A DNA stretch of 64,000 nucleotides, from contig CM119264.1 of assembly GCA_051294375.1 (NCBI GenBank), positions 23,782,285 to 23,846,284 of the forward strand, in the 5' to 3' direction. The DNA is from Paraspadella gotoi. Its lineage: Eukaryota; Chaetognatha. Position 1 is the first letter of the stretch. Each line of letters opens with the position of its first letter. The notes under the pieces were generated by a model, which did no database searches, was not told the DNA's origin, and saw only the letters and a list, made by a program, of their open reading frames with translations. The position numbers were made by a program, and so were the translations under genes. Shown here in pieces: positions 27,174-39,240 of this stretch.

Positions 27174-27394
27174 CTGAACACGTCTCGACATTTAATCTTT
27201 GGTTTGTAATAAACCAGAAGCTTTTTGTAGCCGCAGGATGGGTAAGGGATGGAGGCGTTCCAGTAGCTGTGCACGGAGAGGCTGCAGCGGAGCAGCTTCC
27301 CGTTGTCCGAAGGCTTCGGATCGATCGCCAGCTTCGAGATGCTGTAGTTTCCGAGGGTTGAGGCTTGGCCTGTGATGCCGCGGGTCTCGCCCAC
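27174..27394 (-). CDS. Ig-domain membrane protein, exon 4 (rest of Ig2)
   Basis: Fourth exon, 221 nt, phase 0 in and phase 2 out. The acceptor is TTCTTTCCAAG|GTGGGC and the donor GTTCAG|GTGAGT. It encodes residues 187-259 of Ig2. The motif IDPKPSDNGKLLRC carries the DNGKxLxC signature common in C2-type domains of nephrin- and sidestep-like proteins, with C223 pairing to C171, then a G strand KLLVYYKPKIKC. N202-Y-S and N232-A-S are possible glycosylation sites. C240 and C255 are extra cysteines. A base-for-base identical exon lies at 23827-24047. Using both in one transcript would break the frame, since 221 is not a multiple of 3. Confidence 0.88.
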
Positions 27395-27407
27395 CTTGGA
27401 AAGAAGG

Positions 27408-27710
27408 TTGGTGGTTAGACAGGGTGGGATTGTGGAGTGGAAGAAGACGAGACAGAAATAGACCACGAGAGAGAGATGAGAGAGAAGAGAGAGAGAGAGA
27501 GAAGAGAGAGAGAAGAGAGAGAGAGAGAGAGATGAGAGAGAGAGTAGAAATTGAAATTAAATTGAAAAAACAAAAGTAAGCTGTAGGCCTACGCTAGTCC
27601 CTGTAATTTAAACAGACTCCTAGTATACAGGCACACCATTCATTCCACTTGCTCATAAGTATAGTACTTATGCATCATGTTTTGTTCTAGTTTTACTAAA
27701 TGTGTTAACT

Positions 27711-27754
<44 letters not shown>

Positions 27755-27808
27755 AGTAGAGAGAGAGAAGAAGAGAGAAGAGAGAGAGAGAGAGAAGAGA
27801 GAGAGAGC

Positions 27809-27860
<52 letters not shown>

Positions 27861-28873
27861 GACAGAAAAAAAAACGTCANNNNNNNNNNNNNNNNNNNNN
27901 NNNNGGCAAAGAGGGGGGAGCGAAAGCCCTCGCTCCATTCGGTAAACAACCCGCGCGCGTTCTGCGAGATTCTCATTGATTTTCATCTCCGAAGCAAAAG
28001 TAGACGAATATTCATTCATTATGCAAATTTTTTTGTTCCGCGCAAAGCGAAGAAGTTTTTTTTTTTTTTTTTTTTTTGGCGCGAAGTCGACCGTTTTTAC
28101 TTTTAGAGTTTTTTAATCTTTTTTTTTTTCTGGCTAGGAGATTTTTTAAGAGTCTTTGTTTTTTATTATTACTATATTTAGGTCAGTGAAAATTGCTTAA
28201 TAATTAATCTATATGTAGTCTATGTTGGTAAAACAAAGTTTTTAAAAACTTTTTAAGGTCCAGACGTTGGATCTTTAATAATGATCACAACGGCTAATTC
28301 TGAATGCAGACACTACTACGTCCAATTTTTTTTTATTCCGCATCTGTAATCAAGATCTGAATCCTGAATTCAGATCTGAATCCTGAATTCAGATCTGCCT
28401 CACAAATGAGATCCATTTGTCTCAAAAGTTTATAAACGAGCGTCCATTCGCGAGACGGCCACCTGACGCCGTCAACTCATGAAGGGGTCGCCTGGCGAAT
28501 TCATATAAAAATCCCCCGGCAGATTTACAAGGGTCGCCTGGCAAATTTATGAGGGATCATATTCATGAGGCAAATCTATGTATTTAGCGTATCGTCTTGT
28601 ATTTTCACAAGTACTCCCAACGTATCGCCTGACGAAATCATGCAAGATCGGATTGTGAAATTTAAAACTAATGAAAGATCTTTGGTCAGTGGATGTCGAT
28701 TATGTGGCGAGAAATTTCCCGGCTTTTTTTTTTTAAAGTTAATAACTGTCAAAACTCTCTACGTGGTTACGAGTTACTCACAACAAAATAAATATAATTT
28801 AGTAACCCATTCACAGACATAAAACCTACCCAAACCCTCACCCACGCTGCGCCCTCTCTCCAAAAACACTCAC
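27408..28873. other. Rest of intron 3
   Basis: Holds (GA)n at about 27465-27545 and 27713-27857 (CT in transcript sense, upstream of exon 4), a 25-N gap at 27880-27904, a T-run near 28055-28077, the 19-bp palindromic tandem at 28353-28397 and a degenerate GGGTCGCCTGGC repeat at 28480-28640. Confidence 0.6.
28353..28397. repeat. 19-bp tandem repeat made of palindromes
   Basis: Two and a third copies of AGATCTGAATCCTGAATTC. Each unit contains AGATCT and GAATTC, and the junctions form CTGAATTCAG. Confidence 0.9.
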
Positions 28874-29037
28874 CTGCCAAGAGAGCTGAGGATTGACGTC
28901 CAAACTGGCCGTGACCTGACAGTAGAAGTAGGCCTTCTCTCCCTCGTGCAGAACCGACTGCGGCGGCATGCAGCTGGGAAGACCGACCACCATCAGCGTC
29001 GCGGAGAGGATGTTGCTGCACTTGTATCGACCGGCAT
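28874..29037 (-). CDS. Ig-domain membrane protein, exon 3 (end of Ig1, start of Ig2)
   Basis: Third exon, 164 nt. The acceptor CCTCTTAG| sits beside an N gap, and the donor is TGGCAG|GTGAGT. Joined to the single G left by exon 2 it reads E-DAGRYKCSN, a textbook Ig F-strand with C138 pairing to C74. It continues LPSCMPPQSVLHEGEKAYFYC, giving C171 of Ig2, and ends LSWQ with W185 of the Ig2 C strand. C154 is an extra cysteine at the Ig1-Ig2 boundary. Phase 1 in and phase 0 out agree with both neighbours. Confidence 0.88.
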
Positions 29038-30335
29038 CTAAGAGGNNNNNNNNNNNNNNNNNNNNNNNNNNNNNNNNNNNNNNNNNNNNNNNNNNNNNNN
29101 NNNNNNNNNNNNNNNNNNNNNNNNNNNNNNNNNNNNNNNNNNNNNNNNNNNNNNNNNNNNNNNNNNNNNNNNNNNNNNNNNNNNNNNNNNNNNNNNNNNN
29201 NNNNNNNNNNNNNNNNNNNNNNNNNNNNNNNNNNNNNNNNNNNNNNNNNNNNNNNNNNNNNNNNNNNNNNNNNNNAAGAAAACGAATTTTTATTCGTTTC
29301 TTTTTCTGGCGTGGTTGCGGTATTTCATTAAATTAATGAAATTCTGACGTTGAGACGAGCATTAACGCTATTACGATCGCGCCCTTCATTTATTACTAAT
29401 TCAGCTAATTCATTACCTAATTCATTTATTAATATTTCGCAGCTAATTCATTACCTAATTCATTTATTACTATTTCGCAGCTAATTCATTACCTAATTTA
29501 TTTTTATCGCGCTTTTAGCAAATTACGATCTCTCGAGGTAAGTTACGTGCATTCTAGCCCGTTATTTATGAAACATTTCGACGATAAAATGGAAATATTG
29601 CGTTATTTAGTCAATGAACCAACTAGTAATTTAACAACCCTTTTGTTGTTTTCTGTTAAATTGCACTTTCTTAACAATAAAACGACCCGAATTAACAAAG
29701 AGTCGGAAAATAAAACGTCTTTCTAAGCAAAACGAACCTCGGCTAAAAGACATAAAAAGGATCTATCAGAGCCGGAGGACAAAGCACCAAATAACACTTG
29801 CCACATTCCCTTTTTTCTCGAGACTCTCCTGACCGGAAGGGGTTCTTCCGTCGCGCTCCGGAAGTGTTTCTCGTAATTGCCGGAAATGGCCGAGGACCGG
29901 GAAAAAAAAAGGCGGAAACCTCCCACGGCCTGGGAACTCAGGTGCCAAAGACAACAACGACGACGATGACGACGACGAAGACGACCGGAGATTCCCTCGA
30001 GTTAGAAACATCGCCGTCGGACTATTTTTCCTCCTCCGACCGCAGGTGGCAAAAACGCCGCCGCCGCCGCCGCCGTCTCTACCGGCGTCCTCCACCGCTG
30101 GAGAAAACGATTCTTTGCCGACGCCGGAAAAAAAGAAATTCCCCGCCGCCGCCGCCGGACGCCGGAGGGAAAATATGATGGAGAATCGCAAAAATCAAAA
30201 ATCGCGAAAATCGTTAAAATGAAAAATCGAGAAATTTTTCCTCTTCTTTCCTTCTTTTCATTTTCTTCCTTCCTTTCCTCCAGCGCGCGTCTCCCGTTAC
30301 CCTTTTCTCATTTGTTGGTGAAAAATGAGAAACTC

Positions 30336-30382
<47 letters not shown>

Positions 30383-31428
30383 ATCCCTCTACCTCTTTCT
30401 CTCTCACTCACTCTCGCTCTCTCTCCCGTGGGAGAAGGCGAGCGAGAGAGAGAGAGAGCGAAAGCGAGAGAGAGTTACAGTATCGCAATAACGACGGCCG
30501 GCGACACGATGCCTCCTTGGCTGCCTGGTCGCTCTCTCTCTTTCTCTCTATCTCTCTCCTTCTCTCTCTCTCTCCCTCCCCTAATGGTTTTAAATTTCTT
30601 TTATGGTTTTACAATCCATTCAAGATTGAAAGCCGGAGTTTCACTATCGCGTTGTTTTAACGGCTATAGATGCGCGTTCTGTTTCTCTCTCTTTCTCTCT
30701 CTCTCTCTTNNNNNNNNNNNNNNNNNNNNNNNNNNNNNNNNNNNNNNNNNNNNNNNNNNNNNNNNNNNNNNNNNNNNNNNNNNNNNNNNNNNNNNNNNNN
30801 NNNNNNNNNNNNNNNNNNNNNNNNNNNNNNNNNNNNNNNNNNNNNNNNNNNNNNNNNNNNNNNNNNNNNNNNNNNNNNNNNNNNNNNNNNNNNNNNNNNN
30901 NNNNNNNNNNNNNNNNNNNNNNNNNNNNNNNNNNNNNNNNNNNNGCCAGATCGAATCTACGTTTATCTTCCTCATTCTCAAAGGGAAATCTCGAACTGCA
31001 GCCTCGCCTCGGCTTTGAACCAACAAGTTCAGGCGGTTGGTTTCAAAATCAGCAATCGTTTCCAATCCGGGACTTTTCTGACACATGATTTACGGGTATT
31101 TAAAAAAAGAAATTAAACACACGAAGCCCGAAGCGCACTGTTAGAGACTCCTTTATGTCCCGCCAGCGACAAGCTATCTTATTCATTGAACGAATGGATA
31201 ATTTTAATAATGGTAGTACCAGTTCCAATTACCAACGAGAGGAACCACTGGCATTACGAAATAAGAATAAATTTCTGACCCAAAACCTGAACCCCAACTT
31301 TCAGATCTTAACCTCAAGCAGGAAGATTGGCCTGTCATTTCTTCAGGCATTTCTCCAGTCATTCCTCAAGGCATTCCAACAGGCTATTCTCCAGGCATTC
31401 CTCACCCCCTTACCTCCCAAAACCTTAC
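29038..31428. other. Intron 2
   Basis: N gap 29046-29275 directly before exon 3, the 38-bp tandem, a (GAC)n/(CCG)n-rich block at 29950-30180, CT/GT microsatellites around 30330-30382, N gap 30710-30944, and a segment at 31165-31250 with distant similarity to the dispersed repeat. No further exon seen. Confidence 0.55.
29402..29511. repeat. 38-bp tandem repeat
   Basis: Nearly three copies beginning CAGCTAATTCATTACCTAAT at 29402, 29440 and 29478. The inverted counterpart lies at about 42555-42665. Confidence 0.88.
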
Positions 31429-31587
31429 CCTCGAAAGTGACGTTCTTGACGAGGAGAGTGTTCGTCTTCCCGCTTCTCTTGTATCCGTATTTGTGGAGAT
31501 CGATGGATTGATCGACGGGGCCGCTCCCGAGGAAGAGGACTTTCTCGAAGACATCGTCGTCGTTGAGCTTGATCCAGACTGCGCTGC
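31429..31587 (-). CDS. Ig-domain membrane protein, exon 2 (core of Ig1)
   Basis: Second exon, 159 nt, phase 1 in and phase 1 out. The acceptor is CCCTACAG|GCAGC and the donor TCGAGG|GTAAGG. It encodes residues 79-131: SAVWIKLNDDDVFEKVLF followed by a segment ending LLVKNVTFE. W83 is the invariant C-strand tryptophan, and the exon stops just before the DAGRYKC motif that opens exon 3, so the V-type Ig1 is split across three exons. N127-V-T is a potential N-glycosylation site. A second copy on the plus strand at 40526-40682 is frameshifted, so this is the functional one. Confidence 0.85.
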
Positions 31588-33004
31588 CTGTAGGGAACAG
31601 ATGGTGAGGGAAGATGGTGAGAGAGAGAGATGGTGAATGGAGATGATCTAAGAAAAGGTGATACGAAAATAAGTATAGAAAATATCTCGAAGATTAGTTT
31701 TTCTTCACGCCTTTTTAATTCTATATTTATGTATTTTGTTGCTGATGTTATACATCAGTGATTTATGCTATTGTATCATACTTGATATTAAATAAAATTG
31801 TCATTAAACGAACATGAAAAGAGAAAGTAAAAAAATGTGACGAAGAGATCAAGAAGCTGAAGTTGTTGACTAGAATGACATAGTCGATAATATTTATCAT
31901 ATAATGTAAAATAAGACATATGAAAATAAGTGCATTTCAAGTAAGAATAAAAAAAAATAGCTGACGCGTAAAGCAGATGTCACATGTCAAATTATGATTA
32001 TGACGAAGATAAATTCAATGATAATGCGAGAGAGAGAGAGAGNNNNNNNNNNNNNNNNNNNNNNNNNNNNNNNNNNNNNNNNNNNNNNNNNNNNNNNNNN
32101 NNNNNNNNNNNNNNNNNNNNNNNNNNNNNNNNNNNNNNNNNNNNNNNNNNNNNNNNNNNNNNNNNNNNNNNNNNNNNNNNNNNNNNNNNNNNNNNNNNNN
32201 NNNNNNNNNNNNNNNNNNNNNNNNNNNNNNNNNNNNNNTTTAAATTTACGACCGCCAGAGGGAAACGAGAGAAAGTCGACGAAAACAAAAGGGGAGGTTA
32301 AGGGAGAAACAAAGAAACGAAACAAGACGAAGAGAGCGGAAAAAAAAGAAGGGAAAAAAAATTTAAGGAAAAAAAATTGGTATATTTTTTGTTTGGAAAG
32401 AAATAAATTTGATTTATCGAGCAAAAAAAAACAACATTGTTTTAAAATTGAATGACGTCGAGAACAAAGGAAGGAACTTGAATCGCCCTTAACGAAAGCA
32501 CGTCTCCTCTTTTATGTCATGTCTGTCTCATCTTTTTTGTGTCATGTCTTTTTCCTCAATCATTCTTTGTGTCAAAACTCTCAGTATTTTTCTATGTTAC
32601 ATGTCTGTCATTGTCTGTCTCCATCTCCATCCTCTATTGTGTCCTAACTCTCGCAATTATCCTTTGTCTTCTCCTTGCGTCATGTCATGTTGTATGCCAT
32701 ATAAGCCACGTCTAACGTCTTCTTTGGTTCAAGTCTGGTTCCTCCTTTGTCTCCTTCTTTCTCACGTTTTTCTAATATTTTCTCTCATGTCTTCTTTTTC
32801 TTTCCTTTTCTCTTCTCTATCTCTAATATCTTTTCTTTTTTTCATTTTTCCTTTTCTCTTCTCTTTAGTCGGTCGCACTGATTTTCTTAATCTCCCACCC
32901 CGATATTTTCTTTTCTTTCTCCATCATATTCATATCCTTTCTTTTCTTTTCTCTTCTCTGACCTTTTTGCCTCTTGATTCCATCAGTTTTGTTTTTGTGG
33001 CGTT

Positions 33005-33150
33005 TGTTTTCATTCGTTGTCCTTGCTTGCTTGCTTGCTTATTTTCGTCGTCGTGGTTGTTCTGTCATGTTTGCCAGTTTATTTTCATCGTCTTGGTTGT
33101 TCTGTCATGCTTGCCAGTTTATTTTCATCCTTGGGGTTATTGTTTCTTGC
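33005..33150. repeat. About 50-bp tandem repeat with (CTTG)n
   Basis: Two to three copies of a unit containing GGTTGTTCTGTCATG and GCCAGTTTATTTTCATC, next to short CTTG arrays. Confidence 0.75.
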
Positions 33151-34134
33151 TTGCTTGCTTTCGTCGTCGACGTGGTTGATGTTGTTGTTTCTCGTTGTTG
33201 TTGTTGTTGTCGGTTTTATTTTCGTCATCGACGTCGTCACCATTCGCTTTTCATTTCTCTCTTTTCGTCTTGAGCTTCCAATTCGGAATTTGACCCCATT
33301 TTGTCGTCGTCGTCATCGTCATTGTCTTCTCCGGCGTCGTCGTCGTCGTCACGTGATTCTGAGCTCAAGAATCGTGTGAAACTTGGATGAGGACGAAGAA
33401 ACGAAGCGAAAGAACAAAAGAACAAAAGAGGAACAAAGAAAAAAGTCCGATGGAAAATTCTTAAGGAAAATACGTGAGTTACCAACGATGTTAACCTTTA
33501 GTATTTTGTATCTGTTAATTTTACGCAATGTTCTTTTTTTTGCCATAATGTTTAAACTTTAAAGTTGTATATAAACAATTATTGACATACCTGTTTTCAT
33601 TCTCTGCTGATTCACATCAATAACATCATCTACTGTTCCACGACTGGGCGAGAATATTATGTTTCATACCTAACTAGGAATGAAAAAGCGATTTCATTGT
33701 TCTCCAAAAAGATCTGCAGGAACTTTATTCTTCACACCACAGTGGACAACACTTCACACGAATTGAATCGCCGGCCAAACCGGTGAGGTGGAGGAAGGTT
33801 GGAGACCTGTGGCGGATCGTTTCACATGCAATTTTAGTAATTTCGATAAAAGAATTTCGACGGATGCGGCAGGTCAAAATTTTGTGAAATTTTCGCGCCC
33901 AATCGACCGTTTATTTTCGGTGAAATCTTCGAAGTTTTTCGTGATTTCGTTTTTTTTTTTTCTCGCAAATTTCGATCAAATTTACAAGACAGCGAACAAG
34001 GGAAATTTTATATTTTCGAATTCGCACATTCATTGCGAGTTCTTTCCGTCTTAGTATCATGATGGATGTCTTTCGTACACTGATTTCATTTGTTTCGTCG
34101 ACGTCGGCTTTCGTCCGTATTACGCGCGATTTCG

Positions 34135-34280
34135 CCAGATGCTTCGCCCTTGCCTTCGCCCTTCGGCCATTCGCCCTTAATTCTAGGCCTTCATTCTTCG
34201 CCCTTCCCCTTCGTCTTTCGCCTTCGCCCTTCATCCTTCGCCCTTCGCCCTTCGCCCTTCGCCCTTGCGCCTCGCCTTGT
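34135..34280. repeat. TTCGCCC heptamer minisatellite
   Basis: Degenerate 7-bp array (TTCGCCC, CTTCGCCT), also seen decayed at 45300-45480 and inverted at 43640-43673 and 46874-46920. Confidence 0.85.
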
Positions 34281-34489
34281 GTTGCCGCACGAAGAGTTCG
34301 TCATCTAGTTCGCCGTGGGATCATCGTCGTCTCCTTCGTCTTTATCCTCCACTTCCTTCCTAGATAAACCCGCAATCTCCCTCTCTATCCCCTTCTTCTC
34401 TTCCATATTTCCATCTCCATCTACATCAGTACCTCTATCTCCATCTTTCCCTCAATCTCTCTCCCTCAACCTCGACGACGACGAAGACG

Positions 34490-34735
34490 ATGAAGAATGA
34501 CGACGACGACGCCGACGACGACGACGGCTCGTCTAGTTCCACAGAGTTTCGCCGCCACGATCTTCTCCCGGCCTTCCTCACCCTTCCGCCCCTGATCTGC
34601 CCGTGCTGCTGGCCGCCCTGCTGCCCTGCATCCTCCCTCTTTCTCATCTTTCTTCCTTCCGCCGAGTGCATTCAACAGTTCCAGACTGTCGTTCCTGTTG
34701 GAACAGACGTCGCCTTCGACTGCGTGTCTTGTCCG
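34490..34735 (+). pseudogene. Inverted, damaged copy of exon 1
   Basis: Copy of exon 1 in the orientation opposite to the gene. The segment AECIQQFQTVVPVGTDVAFDCVS is readable, but a one-base loss (TCTTTG to TCTTG) shifts the frame just before the exon end, and the donor reads GTGATG instead of GTGAGT. Upstream indels also make the N terminus read as Asp-rich or Cys-rich sequence in place of the Arg-rich signal peptide region. Not expected to be usable as it stands. Confidence 0.7.
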
Positions 34736-35049
34736 GTGATGTTCAGTGATGTTTGCTGTTGCTGCTTCTGCTTGGCAGATGCTGCTTTTTTACTCTTTCT
34801 TTATTTTAATTAAGACTGCTAAAGACATTTTTTTATTTATCAATAATTACAATAAATTTATTATTAGTTTCCCGGCATTTCCGCATTGCGCTCCGCTGAT
34901 CTTCGCCGCTGAGGATTAAACTCAATTATTTCCTCCAATTACAATTTTGCGATTAACTTTTAAAACTCATTTTCGTCGGTAAAGTCGTCGTTGACCGTTC
35001 TACTACCAACCGTCATCCATCATCATCATCATCATCATCATCATATCAT

Positions 35050-36424
35050 CATCATCATATCATCATCATCATCATCATCGTCATCATCTATCAATCGTCA
35101 TCATCATCGTGACAATAAATCATCATAACCTTAATCTCTATTACTAATAATCCCTTCACATTAATATTCCCTCCTACCTTTCATTTTCTCCGCCTCTCCC
35201 GCGCTTTCACCTCCACCGCCATTTCCGCACCATCTCCCACCCCACCCTCTTTCATTAAGTCTTTCTCTTTCTTTCGCTGATTCGATTTCAATTAAGCCGC
35301 CTGCAATTGGACTTTTTCTTCTCCGCGTCTCCCACCACCCCCCCCTCTTGACCCCCTCCTGCGCCCCCACTATTTCTCGAGTTTCACCAGGCACGCTTTG
35401 CTTTTTTTTTCATGCTTTTGACTCTCTGCTTCGAATTTCCTACTTTTCTTGCCATCGACGCTTTATTTTTTCGCTTCTTTCTCGTATTCTGGGCTCTAGT
35501 ACTTTTTTTTTTACTTTTTTGCCTCTTTGCCCTTTCTGTACATGAGTTTACCGGCTTGACGACGGCAAGCGAACGACTATAATGACGACGACCACAACCA
35601 TAATAACGACGACGACGCGCGTTTTAAATTTCAAATTCTACTCAAGTATCTTTGACAATAAAAACTTTTAAAAAAACCTTTAAGGTCGACAGGAAGAAAA
35701 AAGTTTTATACTCAAGAAAAAGAAAACTATTTTTGAGAGTGGACCATGCTGCGAGAAAACAAATGCTGTTGCGGCCGCAGTACTCTGCTTATCTACGTGT
35801 ATTCTCGTGAATACATGATGACTTGACAAGACATCATGAGGTGAACTATAACATGACGTACATAATGACTACAACAACATTTTTATGCCATGATATTTGA
35901 TGACATGCGCTGCATCCAATTCTGTCTTTTATTAGTTGCGCGCGAGTACTCGTGGAGCAACTCAAGAAGTCCTTTTTGTGCGTCTGTTTGGTACCATCAG
36001 TTGGTCCGTCGGTCCATGTTCCTCAGTCGATATGGTCTGTTCGCGTAGGTTCTGTCCCACTTACGTGTAAAACGTGATTGGCTTATAACCTGCAATATAA
36101 TTGTTGCTCAATATTGTTCAGACAGAAAAAGCATCAAATTAAGGGACTGCTATGAGCACCTGTATGGAAATCCTAAAACTTAAAAATTAAAAATACAAAT
36201 TTCTGATGCGTGCGTGTTAGAAATCATTGTTATTGTATCATGTGTCATGTACATATATCATGTTGTCACAAGAATACACGTGATAAGACTGCACTGGGCG
36301 CAACACATTTTGAATTACCATTCATGAATAGTATTTAATACTTACATTTCCACAACATATCTTTATTGCTTTCTCGCACATTTTTCATAGTAGCGAATAG
36401 ACTGAGATTAAGTCGCAAATATAA
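35050..36424 (+). repeat. Overlap repeat, left copy
   Basis: Recurs immediately after a 25-N gap as 36450-37947. It starts in the (CAT)n tract and includes the CTTCGAATTTCCTACTTTTC region. A reverse-complement copy of its right part (35413-36424) is at 43684-44707. Confidence 0.9.
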
Positions 36425-36449
36425 NNNNNNNNNNNNNNNNNNNNNNNNN

Positions 36450-37947
36450 ATCATCATCATCATCAATCATCATCATCATCATCATCGTCATCATATATCG
36501 TCATCATCATCGTGACAATAAATCATCATAACCTTAATCTCTATTACTATAATCCCTTCACATTAATATTCCCCACTATTCATTTTCTCCGCCTCTCCCG
36601 CGCTTTCACCTCCACCGCCATTTCCCCCACCATCTCCCACCCCACCCTTTTCATTAAGTCTTTCTCTTCTCTTTCGCTGATTCGATTTCAATTAAGCCGC
36701 CTGCAATTGGACTTTTTCTTCTCCGCGTCTCCCCCCCCTCTTGAACCCCCTCCCTGCGCCCCCCACTGATTTCTCCGGCAACGAACTTTGCTTTTTTTTT
36801 CATGCTTTTGACTCTCTGCTTCGAATTTCCTACTTTTCTTGCCATCGACGCTTTATTTTATTCGCTTCTTTTCTCGCTATTCTGGGCTCTAGTACTTTTT
36901 TTTTTACTTTTTTGCCTCTTTGCCCTTTCTGTACATGAGTTTACCGGCTTGACGACGGCAAGCGACGACTATAATGACGACGACCACAACCATAATAAAA
37001 CGACGACGACGCGCGTTTTAAATTTAAATTTACTCAAGTATTCTTTGACAATAAAAACTTTTAAAAAACCTTTAAGTCGACAGGAAGAAAAAAGTTTTAT
37101 ACTCAAGAAAAAGAAAACTATTTTTGGAGTGGACCATGCTGGAGAAAACAAATGGTTGCGGCCGCAGTACTCTGCTTATCTACGTGTATTTCTCGGTGAA
37201 ATGACATGATGACTTGACAAGACATGCCATGAGGTAAGTAGAATAACATACGTGCTAACATGACTACATGATAACATTTTTTAGCAGTATATTTTGATGA
37301 CATGCGCTGCATCAAAAATTCGTCTTTTATTAGTTGCCGCAGCGAGTACTCGTGGAGCAACTCAAGAAGTCACTTTTTGATTGCGTCTGTTTGGTACCAT
37401 CAGTTGGTCCGTGGTCACATTGTTCATCAGTCGATATGGTCTGTTCGCGTGGTCTGTCCCAACTTACGTTAAAACATTGCTTATAACCTGCATATAATTG
37501 TTGCTCAATATTGTTAAGACACGAAAAACATCAAATTAAGGGACTGCTATGAGCCCCTGTATGGAAATCCTAAAACTATAAAAAATAAAAAACAAAATTT
37601 CGATGCGTGCGTGTTAGATAAGCTCGAGTTATTTGTAGTCATGTAGTCATGTACATCATATCATAGATCACGTGAAGACACTCGGCAACACATTTGATAT
37701 TTGTTTTTAGTTAACAGAGTGCTGCATCGCTAGTGGGCGGTCAACAAATACAATTTATATTTGTAAGTGGTAAACGACAGATATACACGACCACGCGAGC
37801 CGACGCGGATTGTTAAGTCTCCGCGAGTACTCGCCAACGCACTATAACTATTAACACACAATTTTACTTATTTCCACAACATATCTTTATTGCTTTTTCG
37901 CACTTTGTTCATAGTAGCGAATAGACTGAGATTAAGTCGCAAATATC
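36450..37947 (+). repeat. Overlap repeat, right copy
   Basis: Direct copy of 35050-36424 on the other side of the 25-N gap, slightly diverged, continuing without break into the right inverted arm. Confidence 0.9.
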
Positions 37948-38569
37948 CAATAATTTGTTTATATAAACTTTAAAGTTTAAACATTATTGCCGAAAAAAAG
38001 AAAATTGTGTTAAAATTAACAGATACAAAATCTAAAGGTTAAATCGTTGGTGACTCACGTATTTTCCTTAAGAATTCCATCGGACTTTTTTTCTTTGTTC
38101 CTCTTTTGTTCTTTTGTTCTTTCGCTTCGTTTCTTCGTCCTCATCAAGTTTCACACGATTCTTGAGCTCAGAATCACGTGACGACGACGACGAGCCGGGA
38201 AGGACATGACGACGACGACGACGACAAAATGGGGTCAAATTGAATGGAAGCTCAAGACGAAAAGAGAAGAATGAAAGCGAATGGTGAGAACGTCGATGAC
38301 GAAAAAAAACCGAACACACAACAAAACACACACGAGAACAACAACATAACGACGTCGACGACGAAAAGAAGCAAGCAAGAAACAATAACCCAAGGATGAA
38401 AATAAACTGGCAAGCATGACAGAACACCACAGACGAATGAATAAGAAGGCAAGACATGACAGAACAACCAGAGACGAAAATAGCAAGCAAAGCAAGCAAG
38501 GCACGATGAAAACAAAGCCACAAAACAAAACTGATGGAATCAAGAGGCAAAAGGTCAGGAAGAGAAAAG

Positions 38570-39240
38570 AAAAGAACAGGATATGAATAGATGGAGAAAG
38601 AAAAGAAAATATCGGGGTGGGAGATTAAGAAATAGTGCGACAGATAAAGAGAAGAGAAAAGAAAAATGAAAAGAAAGATATTAGAGATAGAAAGGAAAGA
38701 AAAAGGATAAGAGAAAATATCGGGGTGGGAGATAAAGAAAATCAGTGTGACAGCAACGAAAGAGAAAGAGAAAAAGAAAAGAAAGGAATTGAATAGATGG
38801 AAGAAAGAAAGAAAATATCGGGATGGGAGATTAAGAAAATCAGGCGACAGACGAAAGAGAAGAGAAAAGGAAAGAAAGGATATGATAGATGGAAGAAAGG
38901 AAAAGAAAATATCGGGATGGGAGATTAAGAAAATCAGTGCGACAGACGAAAGAGAAGAGAAAAGAAAAAGAAAGGATATGAATAGATGGAAGAAGAAAAG
39001 AAAATATCGGGGTGGGGAGATTAAGAAAAATCAGTGCGACAGACTAAAGAGAAGAAAAAGAAAAGAAAGGATATGAATAGATGGAAGAAAGGAAAGAAAT
39101 ATCGGGGTGGGAGATTAAGAAAATCAGTGCGACAGACGAAGAGAAGAGAAAAGAAAAGAAAGGATATGAATAGATGGAAGAAAGAAAAAGAAAATATCGG
39201 GATGGGAGATTAAGAAAATCAGTTGCGACAGCGAAAGAGA
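38570..39240. repeat. 95-bp tandem repeat, seven units
   Basis: Unit marked by ATATCGGG(G/A)TGGGAGATTA, starting at 38609, 38717, 38815, 38909, 39004, 39099 and 39194, so the spacing settles at 94-95 bp after two longer units. Only one unit is present in the left arm near 32870-32965. Confidence 0.92.

Larger units (their letters stand above)
29276..33584 (+). repeat. Large inverted repeat, left arm
   Basis: 4.3-kb arm whose reverse complement is at 37948-42783. It contains intact exon 2. Two internal gaps (30710-30944 and 32043-32238) correspond to CT-rich sequence present in the right arm near 41170-41400 and 39870-40090. Confidence 0.93.
33585..35412 (+). repeat. Exon 1 block, forward copy
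   Basis: 1.83-kb block starting ACATACCTGTTTTCATTCTC and ending TTTTTTTTCATG. It recurs directly at 44733-46873, starting at exactly the same base. It contains the damaged exon 1 copy at 34490-34735 in the wrong orientation for the gene. Confidence 0.9.

Noticed and set aside
38570-39240. Possible CRISPR-like array of repeats
   Set aside because: The 95-bp units are contiguous tandem repeats without unique spacers, and the setting is eukaryotic.
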